Counted from the stretch's first letter, positions 52,712 through 62,102 are shown. The stretch: 64,000 nucleotides of DNA from Gammaproteobacteria bacterium (GCA_016716465.1 JADJWH010000001.1:682001-746000), one strand, 5' to 3'. Program-made: numbers and translations. Notes: generated by a model from the sequence alone, not told the origin.

Positions 52712-53758
52712 ATGAACCTCGATACCCATGACAGTGTTCGGCCCATACTCTGGCGCGACGGAAGCCTGTGGTTGATTGATCAGCGGTTGCTGCCCCAGCG
52801 CAAGGAGCAGGTCATCTGCCGGGATGTTGCGGCGGTAGCGGAAGCGATCCGTAACATGACCGTGCGCGGCGCGCCGGCGATCGGCATCACGGCCGCCTAC
52901 GGCGTGGTGCTGGCGGCGCGCGACCGCTTCGATACCGCGCCCGGGTCATGGCGTGAGGCGATCGAAGAGGACCTGCAGCTCCTCGCCGGCACGCGGCCCA
53001 CCGCGGTGAACCTGTTCTGGGCGATCGACCGCATGCGCGCGGCGATCGCCGACTGCGACGGCGGCCCGGGCGTGCGCCTGCTGGAAGAGGCGCGCGCGAT
53101 CCACGAGGCGGATATCGCCGACAACCGCAGGATGGGTCAGATCGGCGCCGCGCTGATCGAGACGCCCTGCGCGGTGCTGACCCACTGCAACGCGGGTTCG
53201 CTGGCGACCGGCGGATTCGGTACCGCGCTCGGCGTGATTCGCGCCGGCTACGTCACCGACCGTATCCGGCGCGTCTATGCCGACGAGACCCGCCCCTGGC
53301 TCCAGGGCGCGCGGCTGACGGCCTGGGAACTGCTCGAGGACCGCATCCCGGTGACCCTGATCGCGGAGGGCGCGGGCGCCCACCTGATGAAGCAGGGCGA
53401 GGTCGGCTGGCTGATCGTGGGCTCGGACCGCATCGCCGCCAATGGCGATGTGGCGAACAAGATCGGGACCTATGGGGCGGCGATTGCCGCGCGCCATCAT
53501 GGGGTCAAGGTCATGGTGGTCGCGCCGACCTCGACCATCGACATGAACACGCCGGGCGGCGGGGCGATCCCGATCGAGACGCGGCGCGAGGAGGAACTGC
53601 TCGCGCTCGCCGGGCAGGGGATCGCTGCCGCCGGGGCGCGCGCCTGGAACCCGGTGTTCGACGTGACTCCGGCCGGACTGGTCGATGCAATCGTCACCGA
53701 AAAGGGCGTGGTGCTGGCGCCCGACGCGGCCAAGATGGCCGCGCTGATGAAGCCCTGA
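52712..53758 (+). CDS. mtnA: S-methyl-5-thioribose-1-phosphate isomerase
   Basis: A 348-aa eIF2B-like isomerase of the methionine salvage pathway. Motifs: IRNMTVRGAPAIGITAAYG, GTRPTAVNLFWAIDRM, LTHCNAGSLATGGFGTALG (catalytic Cys), YADETRPWLQGARLTAWEL, VGSDRIAANGDVANKIGTY (catalytic Asp) and FDVTPAGLVDAIVTEKG. Pairs functionally with mtaD 700 bp away. Confidence 0.96.
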   Translation: MNLDTHDSVRPILWRDGSLWLIDQRLLPQRKEQVICRDVAAVAEAIRNMTVRGAPAIGITAAYGVVLAARDRFDTAPGSWREAIEEDLQLLAGTRPTAVNLFWAIDRMRAAIADCDGGPGVRLLEEARAIHEADIADNRRMGQIGAALIETPCAVLTHCNAGSLATGGFGTALGVIRAGYVTDRIRRVYADETRPWLQGARLTAWELLEDRIPVTLIAEGAGAHLMKQGEVGWLIVGSDRIAANGDVANKIGTYGAAIAARHHGVKVMVVAPTSTIDMNTPGGGAIPIETRREEELLALAGQGIAAAGARAWNPVFDVTPAGLVDAIVTEKGVVLAPDAAKMAALMKP

Positions 53759-53760
53759 GC

Positions 53761-53807
53761 CCGCCCGGCCCAGGGCGGCGCCTCACCCGTTAGGAGAAGG
53801 TGCGGCG
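53761..53807 (+). terminator. paired hairpins after mtnA
   Basis: CCGCCC/GGGCGG (53761-53777) and CGCCTCACC/GGTGCGGCG (53779-53807) can form two stems right after the mtnA stop. No T-run follows, so intrinsic termination is uncertain. Confidence 0.35.
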
Positions 53808-53820
53808 ACCGTATGCCTTG

Positions 53821-53829
53821 TGCTAGAAT
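53821..53829 (+). promoter_or_regulatory. extended -10 promoter for gyrA
   Basis: TGCTAGAAT fits the extended -10 (TGnTAnAAT); no clear -35. It lies about 107 bp upstream of gyrA. Confidence 0.45.
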
Positions 53830-53886
53830 CCGCCTTTTAAAACGCCCCCGTAAACGGGAAAAATAAATTCAAGGGATCAGGAAGAC

Positions 53887-53952
53887 ATGAGTCGGTTGCC
53901 GCGCCAGGCGGCGAGCCGACACCTCGAACCATTCCATGACAGATTCCGCTAA
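53887..53952 (+). CDS. possible 21-aa leader peptide overlapping the gyrA start
   Basis: ATG 53887 has a good ribosome site (GGATCAGGAAG) and encodes MSRLPRQAASRHLEPFHDRF then R, ending at TAA 53950-53952, 14 bases inside gyrA. The gyrA start itself (53936) has no visible Shine-Dalgarno, so re-initiation from this short frame could drive gyrA translation. Confidence 0.35.
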   Translation: MSRLPRQAASRHLEPFHDRFR

Positions 53953-56479
53953 AGAGATTCTCCTCACCAACATCGAAGAGGAGATGAAACAGTCCTATAT
54001 GGACTACGCCATGAGCGTGATCGTCGGGCGCGCGCTGCCCGATGTGCGCGACGGCCTCAAACCCGTGCATCGCCGCGTCCTGTACGCGATGCACGGCCTC
54101 AACAACGACTGGAACAAGCCCTACAAGAAATCCGCCCGCGTGGTCGGTGACGTGATCGGTAAATACCATCCGCACGGCGACACCGCGGTGTACGATTCGA
54201 TCGTGCGCATGGCCCAGCCGTTTTCCCTGCGTTACATGCTGGTCGACGGCCAGGGCAACTTCGGCTCGGTCGACGGCGACGCCCCGGCGGCGATGCGCTA
54301 CACCGAGGTGCGCATGTCGCGCATCGCCCATGAGATGCTGGCCGACCTGGAAAAGGAAACCGTCGATTTCGTCCCCAACTACGACGAATCCGAGCAGGAA
54401 CCTTCGGTGCTGCCCGCGCGCATCCCGAACCTGCTCATCAACGGTTCCGCGGGCATCGCGGTGGGTCTCGCCACCAATGTGCCGCCGCACAATCTGAACG
54501 AGATCGTCAATGCCTGCATTGCGCTGATCGACAACCCGGCGATCGACATCCAGGGCCTGATGGAACATGTTCCGGGCCCGGATTTCCCCACCGGCGCGAT
54601 TATCAACGGCGTCCGCGGCATCCACGAGGCCTACCGCACCGGGCGCGGGCGCATCTACCTGCGCGCGCGCGCCCACTTCGAGACCGACGAGGCGGGTCGC
54701 GAGCGCATCATCGTCACCGAACTGCCGTACCAGGTGAACAAGGCGCTGCTGCTGGAGAAGATCGCGCAGCTGGTGAGGGAGAAGCGGCTCGAGGGCATTT
54801 CCGAGCTGCGTGATGAGTCCGACAAGGACGGCATGCGCATGGTCATCGAGCTGAAGCGCGGCGAGATGGGCGAGGTGGTGCTGAACAATCTGTATCTGCA
54901 CACCCAGATGCAGAACGTGTTCGGTATCAACATGGTCGCGCTGTCCGAAGGACAGCCGCGCCTGCTCAACCTCAAGCAGTCGCTGGAAGCCTTCCTGCAG
55001 CACCGGCGCGAAGTCGTCACGCGGCGGACCATCTTCGACCTGCGCAAGGCGCGCGAACGGGCCCATGTATTGGAGGGACTGACCGTCGCGCTGGCGAACA
55101 TCGACGAGATCATCGCCCTGATCAAGGCGGCCCCCGGCCCGGCCGAGGCCAAGGCCGGATTGATGGCGCGGAGCTGGCCACCCGGCGTGCTGACCGAGAT
55201 GCTGGCCCAGGGCGATGCGGGCCTGGCGCGGCCCGAGGGACTGGCGTCGGAGTTCGGTCTGCTCGCGGACGGATACCGCCTGTCGGACGTTCAGGCGCAG
55301 GCGATCCTGGATCTGCGCCTGCACCGCCTGACCGGTCTGGAGCAAGAAAAAATCCGCTCAGAATTTAGAGAGATAATCGAGGCAATTAAAGAGCTAATTG
55401 AAATACTGTCGAATCCGGGACGCCTGATGCAGGTCATCCGTGACGAACTCCTCGCGGTGCGTGAGCAGTTCGGCGACGCGCGTCGGACCGAGATACAGCA
55501 CGACCAGACCGATCTCTCGATGGAAGACCTGATCCCGCCGGAGGACGTCGTCGTCACGATTTCCCACGGCGGCTACGTCAAATCGCAGCCGGTCGAGATG
55601 TACCAGGCTCAGCGGCGCGGCGGTCGCGGCAAATCGGCCACTTCGATGAAGGAAGCCGACTTTATTGATAAACTCTTCGTGGCCAACACGCACGACGCCA
55701 TCCTGTGCTTTTCCAGCCATGGCAAGGTCTACTGGCTGAAGGTCTACGAACTGCCGCAGGCGAGCCGGAACGCCCGCGGCAAGCCGTTCGTGAACATACT
55801 GCCGCTGGAAGAGCACGAACGCATCAACGCCGTGCTTCCGGTGCGCGAGTACGCGGATGACAAGTTCATCTTCATGGCCACCAGCAACGGGACCGTGAAG
55901 AAGACGCCGCTGACGGATTTTTCGCGTCCCCGCTCGAACGGCATCATCGCCATCGAGCTGGAGGAGGGAAATCACCTCATCGGGGTGGACATCACGGACG
56001 GCAGCAAGGATATCCTGCTGGTATCCAGCAGCGGCAAGGCGGCGCGTTTCACGGAGAGCGACGTGCGGCCGATGGGCCGGGTCTCGCGCGGCGTGCGCGG
56101 CATCAAGCTGGCGGAGGATCAGCGCGTGATCTCGCTGCTGATCGTGGACGACAAGGGCTATGTGCTGACCGCGACCGAGCACGGTTACGGCAAGCGCACC
56201 TCCATCGGTGAGTACCCGGTGCACGGGCGTGGCGGGCAGGGCGTCATTTCCATCCAGACCTCCGAGCGCAATGGCCAGGTGGTGGGCGCGGAGCTGGTGT
56301 TCGATGGCGATGAGATCATGCTGATCACGGCGGGCGGCACGCTGGTGCGGACCCATGTGGACGAGATATCGGTACAGGGACGCAATACCCAGGGCGTGCG
56401 CCTGATGCGTCTCGATGAGGGTGAACGTCTGGTCGGCATCGACCGGTTCGAGAGTCTGGAAGAAGAAGAGTCGGAGTAA
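53936..56479 (+). CDS. gyrA: DNA gyrase subunit A
   Basis: An 847-aa type IIA topoisomerase subunit. N-terminus NIEEEMKQSYMDYAMSVIVG; quinolone region GKYHPHGDTAVYDSIVRMAQ (Thr at the Ser83 position, as in Pseudomonas; Asp87 kept); catalytic Tyr in AMRYTEVRMSRIA; GyrA-box QRRGGRGK opening the C-terminal DNA-wrapping pinwheel; acidic tail SLEEEESE. The start fits homologues but lacks a ribosome site. A 75-nt stretch (about 55342-55417) is markedly AT-rich with rare codons. Followed 8 bp later by serC. Confidence 0.98.
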   Translation: MTDSAKEILLTNIEEEMKQSYMDYAMSVIVGRALPDVRDGLKPVHRRVLYAMHGLNNDWNKPYKKSARVVGDVIGKYHPHGDTAVYDSIVRMAQPFSLRYMLVDGQGNFGSVDGDAPAAMRYTEVRMSRIAHEMLADLEKETVDFVPNYDESEQEPSVLPARIPNLLINGSAGIAVGLATNVPPHNLNEIVNACIALIDNPAIDIQGLMEHVPGPDFPTGAIINGVRGIHEAYRTGRGRIYLRARAHFETDEAGRERIIVTELPYQVNKALLLEKIAQLVREKRLEGISELRDESDKDGMRMVIELKRGEMGEVVLNNLYLHTQMQNVFGINMVALSEGQPRLLNLKQSLEAFLQHRREVVTRRTIFDLRKARERAHVLEGLTVALANIDEIIALIKAAPGPAEAKAGLMARSWPPGVLTEMLAQGDAGLARPEGLASEFGLLADGYRLSDVQAQAILDLRLHRLTGLEQEKIRSEFREIIEAIKELIEILSNPGRLMQVIRDELLAVREQFGDARRTEIQHDQTDLSMEDLIPPEDVVVTISHGGYVKSQPVEMYQAQRRGGRGKSATSMKEADFIDKLFVANTHDAILCFSSHGKVYWLKVYELPQASRNARGKPFVNILPLEEHERINAVLPVREYADDKFIFMATSNGTVKKTPLTDFSRPRSNGIIAIELEEGNHLIGVDITDGSKDILLVSSSGKAARFTESDVRPMGRVSRGVRGIKLAEDQRVISLLIVDDKGYVLTATEHGYGKRTSIGEYPVHGRGGQGVISIQTSERNGQVVGAELVFDGDEIMLITAGGTLVRTHVDEISVQGRNTQGVRLMRLDEGERLVGIDRFESLEEEESE

Positions 56480-56487
56480 GCACAGAC

Positions 56488-57570
56488 ATGACACGCGTCT
56501 ACAATTTCAGCGCCGGCCCGGCCATGCTGCCGGAGGAAGTGCTCAAGCGCGCCAGCGAGGAGATGCTCGACTGGCACGGCAGCGGCATGTCGGTGATGGA
56601 GATGAGCCATCGCGGCAAGGCCTACCTGTCGATCGCGCGACAGGCCGAAGCCGACCTGCGCGAGCTGCTGGCCATCCCGTCCAATTACAAGGTCCTGTTC
56701 CTGCAGGGCGGCGCCAGCCTGCAGTTTTCCATGGTGCCGATCAACCTGCTGCGCGGCAAGCGCACGGCGGACTATATCAATACCGGCGCCTGGTCGAAGA
56801 AGGCGATCGAGGAGGCGCAGCGCTTCTGCGAGGTGAACGTCGCGGCGAGTTCGTCCGCCAGCAAGTTCACCACCGTACCGCCGCGCGCCGAGTGGAAGCT
56901 GAATCCGGACGCCGCCTATGTGCATTACACGCCCAACGAGACGATCGGCGGCGTGGAATTCCCGTTCATCCCGGACACCGGCGCCGTACCGCTGGTCGCC
57001 GACATGTCGTCCACGCTGCTGTCGCGGCCGATCGACGTAACCCGGTTCGGCGTGATCTATGCCGGCGCCCAGAAGAATATCGGCCCCGCCGGCCTGGTCA
57101 TCGTCATCGTGCGTGAGGACCTCATCGGCGCGGCGCTGCCCGGCATGCCGGTCATGCTCGACTACAAGACCCATGCCGAGAACGAATCGATGTACAACAC
57201 CCCGCCGACCTACAGCTGGTACATCGCCGGCCTGGTGTTCGACTGGCTGAAGCGCCTCGGCGGCCTGGCCGCGATGGCGAAGATCAACCAGCGCAAGGCG
57301 GCCAAGCTGTACGACTACATCGATGCCTCCGGTTTTTATCGCAATCCGGTCGACAAACCCAGCCGCTCGTGGATGAACGTACCCTTCACGCTGCCGAACG
57401 AGGCGCTCGACGCGGTCTTCCTGAAGGAGGCCGATGCGCAGGGGCTCACCACACTGCAGGGCCACCGCTCCGTCGGCGGGATGCGCGCCAGCATCTACAA
57501 CTCCGTGCCCGAGGCCGGGGTGGACGCGCTGGTGGAATTCATGAAGGGTTTTGCCAAGCGGAACGGGTAA
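56488..57570 (+). CDS. serC: phosphoserine aminotransferase
   Basis: A 360-aa PLP enzyme for serine and pyridoxine synthesis. Motifs: RVYNFSAGPAMLPEEVL, MSVMEMSHRGKAY, VLFLQGGASLQFSMVPINLL, HYTPNETIGGVEF, PLP lysine in YAGAQKNIGPAGLVIVIV, TPPTYSWYIAGLVF and GHRSVGGMRASIYNS. It lies just after gyrA, the conserved gammaproteobacterial order. Confidence 0.97.
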   Translation: MTRVYNFSAGPAMLPEEVLKRASEEMLDWHGSGMSVMEMSHRGKAYLSIARQAEADLRELLAIPSNYKVLFLQGGASLQFSMVPINLLRGKRTADYINTGAWSKKAIEEAQRFCEVNVAASSSASKFTTVPPRAEWKLNPDAAYVHYTPNETIGGVEFPFIPDTGAVPLVADMSSTLLSRPIDVTRFGVIYAGAQKNIGPAGLVIVIVREDLIGAALPGMPVMLDYKTHAENESMYNTPPTYSWYIAGLVFDWLKRLGGLAAMAKINQRKAAKLYDYIDASGFYRNPVDKPSRSWMNVPFTLPNEALDAVFLKEADAQGLTTLQGHRSVGGMRASIYNSVPEAGVDALVEFMKGFAKRNG

Positions 57571-57580
57571 ATACCTCAGG

Positions 57581-57645
57581 ACCGAGGACTTAGGACTGAG
57601 TAGGCAACACCATTCACCCATCACCTGTTGTGATTGCTGAGGTGT
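57581..57645. repeat. heptamer repeats between serC and serA
   Basis: CTCAGGACCGAGGACTTAGG is followed by ACTGAG, then CATTCACCCATCACC, mixing the AGGACTN and GGGTGAT unit types in one 76-bp gap. Confidence 0.55.
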
Positions 57646-57646
57646 C

Positions 57647-58813
57647 ATGTACAAGATTCTGACCCTGAATAACATATCCGTCGTCGGGCTCGAGCGGTTT
57701 CCGCGCGAATCGTACGAGATCGCATCCGAGATCCAGCATCCGGACGCGATCCTGCTGCGTTCGTTCAAGATGCACGGCATGGCGCTTCCCGAAACGCTGA
57801 AGGCGGTCGGACGGGCGGGAGCGGGTGTGAACAATATTCCCGTTCCTGAGCTGAGCAAGCGCGGCATACCCGTGTTCAACGCCCCGGGGGCGAACGCCAA
57901 TGCGGTGAAGGAACTGGTCGTCGCCGGCATGCTGCTCGCCTGCCGCAACATCTGCCAGGCCTGGGATTTCGCCCGCAACCTGGAAGGCGACGATGAATCC
58001 ATCGGAAAGCAGGCCGAGGCGGGCAAGAAGGACTACGTCGGTTTCGAGTTGCCGGGCCGCACCCTCGGGGTGATCGGACTCGGCGCGATCGGCATCAAGG
58101 TCGCCAATGTCGCCATCGATCTCGGCATGCGCGTGATCGGTTATGACCCCAAGATCACGGTGCAGAGCGCCTGGCGGCTGTCTTCCGAGGTACAGCAGGC
58201 CGCAAGCCTCGACGACATGCTCACGAAGGTCGATTTCGTCACCTTCCACGTGCCGCTGAACGACGAGACCCGCGGCATGATCAATACGGACCGCCTCAAG
58301 CGCATGAAGAATGGCGCGGTGATCCTGAACTTTGCCCGCGAAGGCATCGTCGACACCGCCGCGGTACGCGCGGCCATCGACGCCGGCAAGATCTATTCCT
58401 ATGTGTGTGATTTCCCCAGCCATGAACTGAAGGGCCACAAGCGAGTGATCGCCTTGCCGCACCTTGGCGCCTCCACCGATGAGGCGGAAGAGAACTGCGC
58501 CGTCATGGTGGCGGATCAGGTGCGCGACTACCTCGAGAACGGCAACATCTTCAACGCGGTCAATTTCCCGGAGGTGCAGATGCCGCGCACCGAGGGTTAC
58601 CGGATCGGCATCGCCAACGCCAATGTACCCAATATGGTCGGCCAGATTTCGACCGTGATGGCGCAGGCGGGCCTGAACATCATCGACCTGCTCAACAAAT
58701 CACGCGGCGAAATCGCCTACACCCTGGCCGACGTCGACCGCAAGATCCCCATCGAAGTCATCGAAGGCATCCGCAAGATCGACGGGGTGCTGAATGTGCG
58801 GGTCATTGATTAA
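57647..58813 (+). CDS. serA: D-3-phosphoglycerate dehydrogenase (short, ACT-type)
   Basis: A 388-aa NAD-dependent enzyme starting serine synthesis. N-terminal catalytic part with LLRSFKMHG and GRAGAGVNNIPVPEL; Rossmann LGVIGLGAIGIKVANVAIDL; catalytic FAREGIVDTAAV (Arg) and HLGASTDEAEENCA (His); C-terminal ACT domain from about 320 (GIANANVPNMVGQISTVM...). The short length matches the class with only an ACT regulatory domain. Between serC and pheA. Confidence 0.95.
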   Translation: MYKILTLNNISVVGLERFPRESYEIASEIQHPDAILLRSFKMHGMALPETLKAVGRAGAGVNNIPVPELSKRGIPVFNAPGANANAVKELVVAGMLLACRNICQAWDFARNLEGDDESIGKQAEAGKKDYVGFELPGRTLGVIGLGAIGIKVANVAIDLGMRVIGYDPKITVQSAWRLSSEVQQAASLDDMLTKVDFVTFHVPLNDETRGMINTDRLKRMKNGAVILNFAREGIVDTAAVRAAIDAGKIYSYVCDFPSHELKGHKRVIALPHLGASTDEAEENCAVMVADQVRDYLENGNIFNAVNFPEVQMPRTEGYRIGIANANVPNMVGQISTVMAQAGLNIIDLLNKSRGEIAYTLADVDRKIPIEVIEGIRKIDGVLNVRVID

Positions 58814-58815
58814 AA

Positions 58816-58962
58816 AATCAGGACTTAGGACTCAGGACTAAGGACTAAGTTAAATGCCAATAATAAAAAATAAATCCAAAGCAGCCGAGCGATTTGTTTC
58901 AGGCGCTAAATTTAGCCTGCGTGTTTTCACTCAGTCCTTAGTCCTGAGTCCTTAGTCCTGTA
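58816..58962. repeat. heptamer inverted tandem repeat between serA and pheA
   Basis: The left arm (58818-58850) is CAGGACTTAGGACTCAGGAC plus TAAGGACTAAG; the right arm (58928-58960) is TCACTCAGTCCTTAGTCCTG plus AGTCCTTAGTCC. They enclose a 77-nt AT-rich spacer. The arms are nearly perfect reverse complements. Confidence 0.8.
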
Positions 58963-58970
58963 TTTTGATC

Positions 58971-60053
58971 ATGTCCGACGAAGACCTGCTGAAAACCATC
59001 CGCGCCCGCATCGATCAGATCGACGGGAAGCTGCAGGAGCTGATCACCGAGCGGGCGCGATGCGCGCTCGAGGTGGCGCGGCTCAAGCATGCCTCCGGCG
59101 ATATGGATTACTATCGGCCGGAGCGCGAGGCGCAGGTGCTGCAGACGGTGCTCGGTCGCAACCAGGGGCCGCTCGACGACGAAGTGGTGGTGCGCCTGTT
59201 CCGCGAGATCATGTCTGCCTGCCTGGCGCTGCAGCGCCCGATCGCCGTGGCCTATCTCGGACCGGAAGGCACCTTCACCGAGGCCGCGGTATTCAAGCAT
59301 TTTGGCCAGGCGGTGAGCGCGCGCCCGCTGGCCGCCATCGACGAGGTCTTCCGCGACGTCGAAGCAGGCGCCGTGGATTACGGTGTGGTTCCGATCGAAA
59401 ACTCCTCCGAGGGGGCGGTCGATCACACGCTCGACATGTTCATGAGTTCTCCGCTGAAGATCTGCAGCGAGATCGAGTTGCGTATTCATCACAATCTGAT
59501 GGGCAAGGCGGACGCGACGGGCGGGATCAATCGTGTCTATGCGCACCAGATGGCCCTGGCGCAGTGCCGCGAATGGCTCAACGCGCACCTCTCCGGCGTC
59601 GAATGCATCCCGGTCAGCAGCAACGCCGAGGCCGCGCGTCGGGCGCAGGAGGAAGCGGGCGCGGCCGCGATCGCCGGCACCAACGCGGCCGCCATCTACG
59701 GCCTGGAGATTCTCTCGTCCAATATCGAGGACAAGCCGGACAACACGACCCGCTTCCTGGTGATCGGTCGCAAAATCCCCGCGCCGAGCGGACGCGACAA
59801 GACTTCCCTGCTGGTCTCCACGTCCAACAAGCCCGGCGCGCTTTATCGCCTGCTGAAACCCCTGGCTGAACACGGGATTTCCATGAGCCGTATCGAATCG
59901 CGGCCTTCCCGGCGCGAGATGTGGGAATATGTCTTTTTCATCGACATCGAGGGCCATGCCCAGGACGAGAAGGTGGCGGCGGTCATCCGGATCCTGGAAA
60001 ATGAGGCGGCTGTGCTCAAGGTGCTGGGTTCGTACCCCTGCGCCGTGTTGTAG
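58971..60053 (+). CDS. pheA: bifunctional chorismate mutase / prephenate dehydratase (P-protein)
   Basis: A 360-aa fusion: AroQ chorismate mutase (1-85, IRARIDQIDGKLQELITERA), prephenate dehydratase (about 93-270, AYLGPEGTFTEAAV; GVVPIENSSEGAVDHTLD; DNTTRFLVIG with the catalytic Thr), and an ACT regulatory domain (about 280-360, GALYRLLKPLAEHGISM, then SRIESRPSR binding Phe). Start ATG 58971; an in-frame TTG just upstream is unlikely. It commits chorismate to phenylalanine. Confidence 0.96.
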   Translation: MSDEDLLKTIRARIDQIDGKLQELITERARCALEVARLKHASGDMDYYRPEREAQVLQTVLGRNQGPLDDEVVVRLFREIMSACLALQRPIAVAYLGPEGTFTEAAVFKHFGQAVSARPLAAIDEVFRDVEAGAVDYGVVPIENSSEGAVDHTLDMFMSSPLKICSEIELRIHHNLMGKADATGGINRVYAHQMALAQCREWLNAHLSGVECIPVSSNAEAARRAQEEAGAAAIAGTNAAAIYGLEILSSNIEDKPDNTTRFLVIGRKIPAPSGRDKTSLLVSTSNKPGALYRLLKPLAEHGISMSRIESRPSRREMWEYVFFIDIEGHAQDEKVAAVIRILENEAAVLKVLGSYPCAVL

Positions 60054-60123
60054 GGGACGGACTGAAGTCCGTCCCCATGAACGCTCATAAACTGAGTCGG
60101 GGACGGATTTGAGATCCGTCCCC
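60053..60123. repeat. pair of GGGGACGGA-type palindromes
   Basis: Two diverged palindromes (60053-60076 and 60099-60123), with arms GGGGACGGA instead of GGGGACAGA, sit in tandem between pheA and aroF. Both arms of each carry the matching change, which indicates compensatory substitution. Confidence 0.75.
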
Positions 60124-60143
60124 GACACCTAAATTACACCTGA

Positions 60144-61181
60144 ATGAAACAGGCGCAACAAATGATCATCATCATGAAAGCCAGTTCGACCGAGCCGCAG
60201 ATCGAGGCGGTGGAGAATCATCTGCGTTCGCTTGGACTGCAACCACACACTTCCCGCGGCATGCAGCGCACCGTCATCGGTGCGATCGGCGACGAACGTG
60301 AGATCGACCTGGACCGGATCGGTGTACAGGACGGGGTGGAACGCGTCGTGCGGGTGATGAAGCCCTATAAGTTCGTGTCGCGCGAATCGCACGAACAGGA
60401 CACCGTCATCGACGTCAAGGGGATCCCGATCGGCGGCAAGACGATACAGATCATCGGCGGGCCCTGCTCGGTGGAGACGCCGGAACAGATGGAGGCCGCC
60501 GCCGCCGGAGTCGCCGCCGCCGGTTGCCGCCTGATGCGGGGCGGAGCATTCAAGCCGCGCACCAGCCCGTATTCCTTCCAGGGCAAGGGGGTCGACGGAC
60601 TGGCCATGTTCCGCACGGCCGCGGCCCGTCACCAGCTGCCCATCGTCACCGAGCTGATGGACGTGCGCATGCTGGATACCTTTCTCGAGCAGAAGGTCGA
60701 TGTCATCCAGATCGGCACCCGCAACATGCAGAACTTCGACCTGCTCAAGGAGGTCGGGCGCAGCACCCATACGCCGGTGATCCTCAAGCGCGGCCTGTGC
60801 GCCACGATATCGGAATGGCTGATGGCCGCGGAGTACATCGCCGCCGGCGGCAACCATAACATCATCTTCTGTGAACGCGGCGTCCGGTCTTTCGAGGATG
60901 CCTACCGCAACATGCTCGACGTCACCGCGGTGCCGGTGCTCAAGCGCGAGACCCATCTGCCGGTACTGATCGACCCCAGCCATGCGGGCGGCAAGGCCTG
61001 GATGGTGCCGGCGTTGTCGCGCGCGGCGATCGCCGCCGGCGCCGACGGCCTCCTGGTGGAGATGCATCCCAACCCGCCGGCGGCCTGGTCGGACGCCGAC
61101 CAGGCCCTCAGTCCGCGCGAGTTGGCGGATTTGATGGTCGAGCTGCGCGGCATCGCCCGGGTGCTGGGGCGCGATCTCTAG
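60144..61181 (+). CDS. aroF: 3-deoxy-7-phosphoheptulonate synthase, type I-beta
   Basis: A 345-aa DAHP synthase (PEP + erythrose-4-phosphate), first step of aromatic synthesis. An N-terminal ferredoxin-like domain (about 5-75, IIIMKASSTEPQIEAVENHL) precedes the barrel with GPCSVETPEQ, GGAFKPRTSPYSFQGKG, IQIGTRNMQNFDLLK, CERGVRSFE, LIDPSHAGGKAWMV, EMHPNPPAAWSDADQAL. All metal ligands are present. The start could also be ATG 60162. It occupies the place where hisC lies in Pseudomonas-type clusters. Confidence 0.94.
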   Translation: MKQAQQMIIIMKASSTEPQIEAVENHLRSLGLQPHTSRGMQRTVIGAIGDEREIDLDRIGVQDGVERVVRVMKPYKFVSRESHEQDTVIDVKGIPIGGKTIQIIGGPCSVETPEQMEAAAAGVAAAGCRLMRGGAFKPRTSPYSFQGKGVDGLAMFRTAAARHQLPIVTELMDVRMLDTFLEQKVDVIQIGTRNMQNFDLLKEVGRSTHTPVILKRGLCATISEWLMAAEYIAAGGNHNIIFCERGVRSFEDAYRNMLDVTAVPVLKRETHLPVLIDPSHAGGKAWMVPALSRAAIAAGADGLLVEMHPNPPAAWSDADQALSPRELADLMVELRGIARVLGRDL

Positions 61182-61205
61182 CGCGTCGACCCGCGCCGCC
61201 CCGAC

Positions 61206-62102
61206 ATGTCCCTTGCCGCTCCCGCACAACGACTGACCATCATCGGCGTCGGCCTCATCGGGGGTTCCCTCGCGCGGGCGCTTCGACGCGAGCATCCGGG
61301 TATCGAGGTCATCGGTTGCGGCCGGCATTTGCCCAATCTGGAGCGCGCGCGGGAACTGGGCGTCATCGATCGTTACGAGACCGACCCGGGACGCGCCGTT
61401 GAAGGTTCAGACCTGGTTGTGGTGGCCGTGCCGGTCGGCGCCATCGGACCGATATTCGCGGCGATCGCCGGCCATCTCGCCGACGGCGCCGTCGTCACCG
61501 ACGTCGGCAGCACCAAGGGGAACATCGTGGATGCCGCGCGCCGCAGCCTGGGCGTGCGGCTGGCGGATTTCGTCCCTGGACACCCCATCGCGGGCACGGA
61601 ACGCAGCGGCGTCGAGGCCTCGTTCGCGGAACTGTTTCAAGGCTGCCGGGTAATCCTGACACCGCTTGCGGAGACGCGCCGAACGGCGCTCGAACGCGTG
61701 CGCGCGCTGTGGTCACTCGCGGGCGCGCGCGTAAGCGACATGGACGTGCGGCACCATGATGAAGTCCTGGCCGCCACCAGTCACCTGCCGCACCTGCTCG
61801 CCTATACACTGGTGGACACCCTGGCTCGCATGGACGACAGCGAGGAGATCTTCGACTACGCCGCGGGTGGCTTCCGGGATTTCACCCGCATCGCATCCTC
61901 CGATCCGGCCCTGTGGCGCGATATCAGCATCGCCAACCGCGACGCGATGCTCGATACGGTCCAACGCTTCACGGATAACCTTGCCGCCGTCACAGAGGCG
62001 CTGCAGCGCAACGATGGCGATACGCTGATGAAGGTGTTCGCGCGCGCGAAGGAGGTGAGGGATCGGTTCGCGGAAAAGGGCAAAGTGAAGAGCGAGGAAT
62101 GA
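61206..62102 (+). CDS. tyrA: prephenate dehydrogenase
   Basis: A 298-aa NAD(P)-dependent enzyme of tyrosine synthesis. Rossmann motif LTIIGVGLIGGSLARALRR, then VVVAVPVGAIGPIF, VTDVGSTKGNIVDAA, GHPIAGTERSGVEASFAELF (catalytic His) and HDEVLAATSHLPHLLAYTLV, with GGFRDFTRIASSDP. No chorismate mutase or ACT domain is attached. A heptamer repeat of the GGGTGAT type starts just after the stop. Confidence 0.95.
   Translation: MSLAAPAQRLTIIGVGLIGGSLARALRREHPGIEVIGCGRHLPNLERARELGVIDRYETDPGRAVEGSDLVVVAVPVGAIGPIFAAIAGHLADGAVVTDVGSTKGNIVDAARRSLGVRLADFVPGHPIAGTERSGVEASFAELFQGCRVILTPLAETRRTALERVRALWSLAGARVSDMDVRHHDEVLAATSHLPHLLAYTLVDTLARMDDSEEIFDYAAGGFRDFTRIASSDPALWRDISIANRDAMLDTVQRFTDNLAAVTEALQRNDGDTLMKVFARAKEVRDRFAEKGKVKSEE

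Noticed and set aside
53936..54300. Quinolone-resistance mutation in gyrA (Thr at position 83)
   Set aside because: Thr is the wild-type residue here in Pseudomonas and others, and Asp87 is present, so this is not evidence of resistance.
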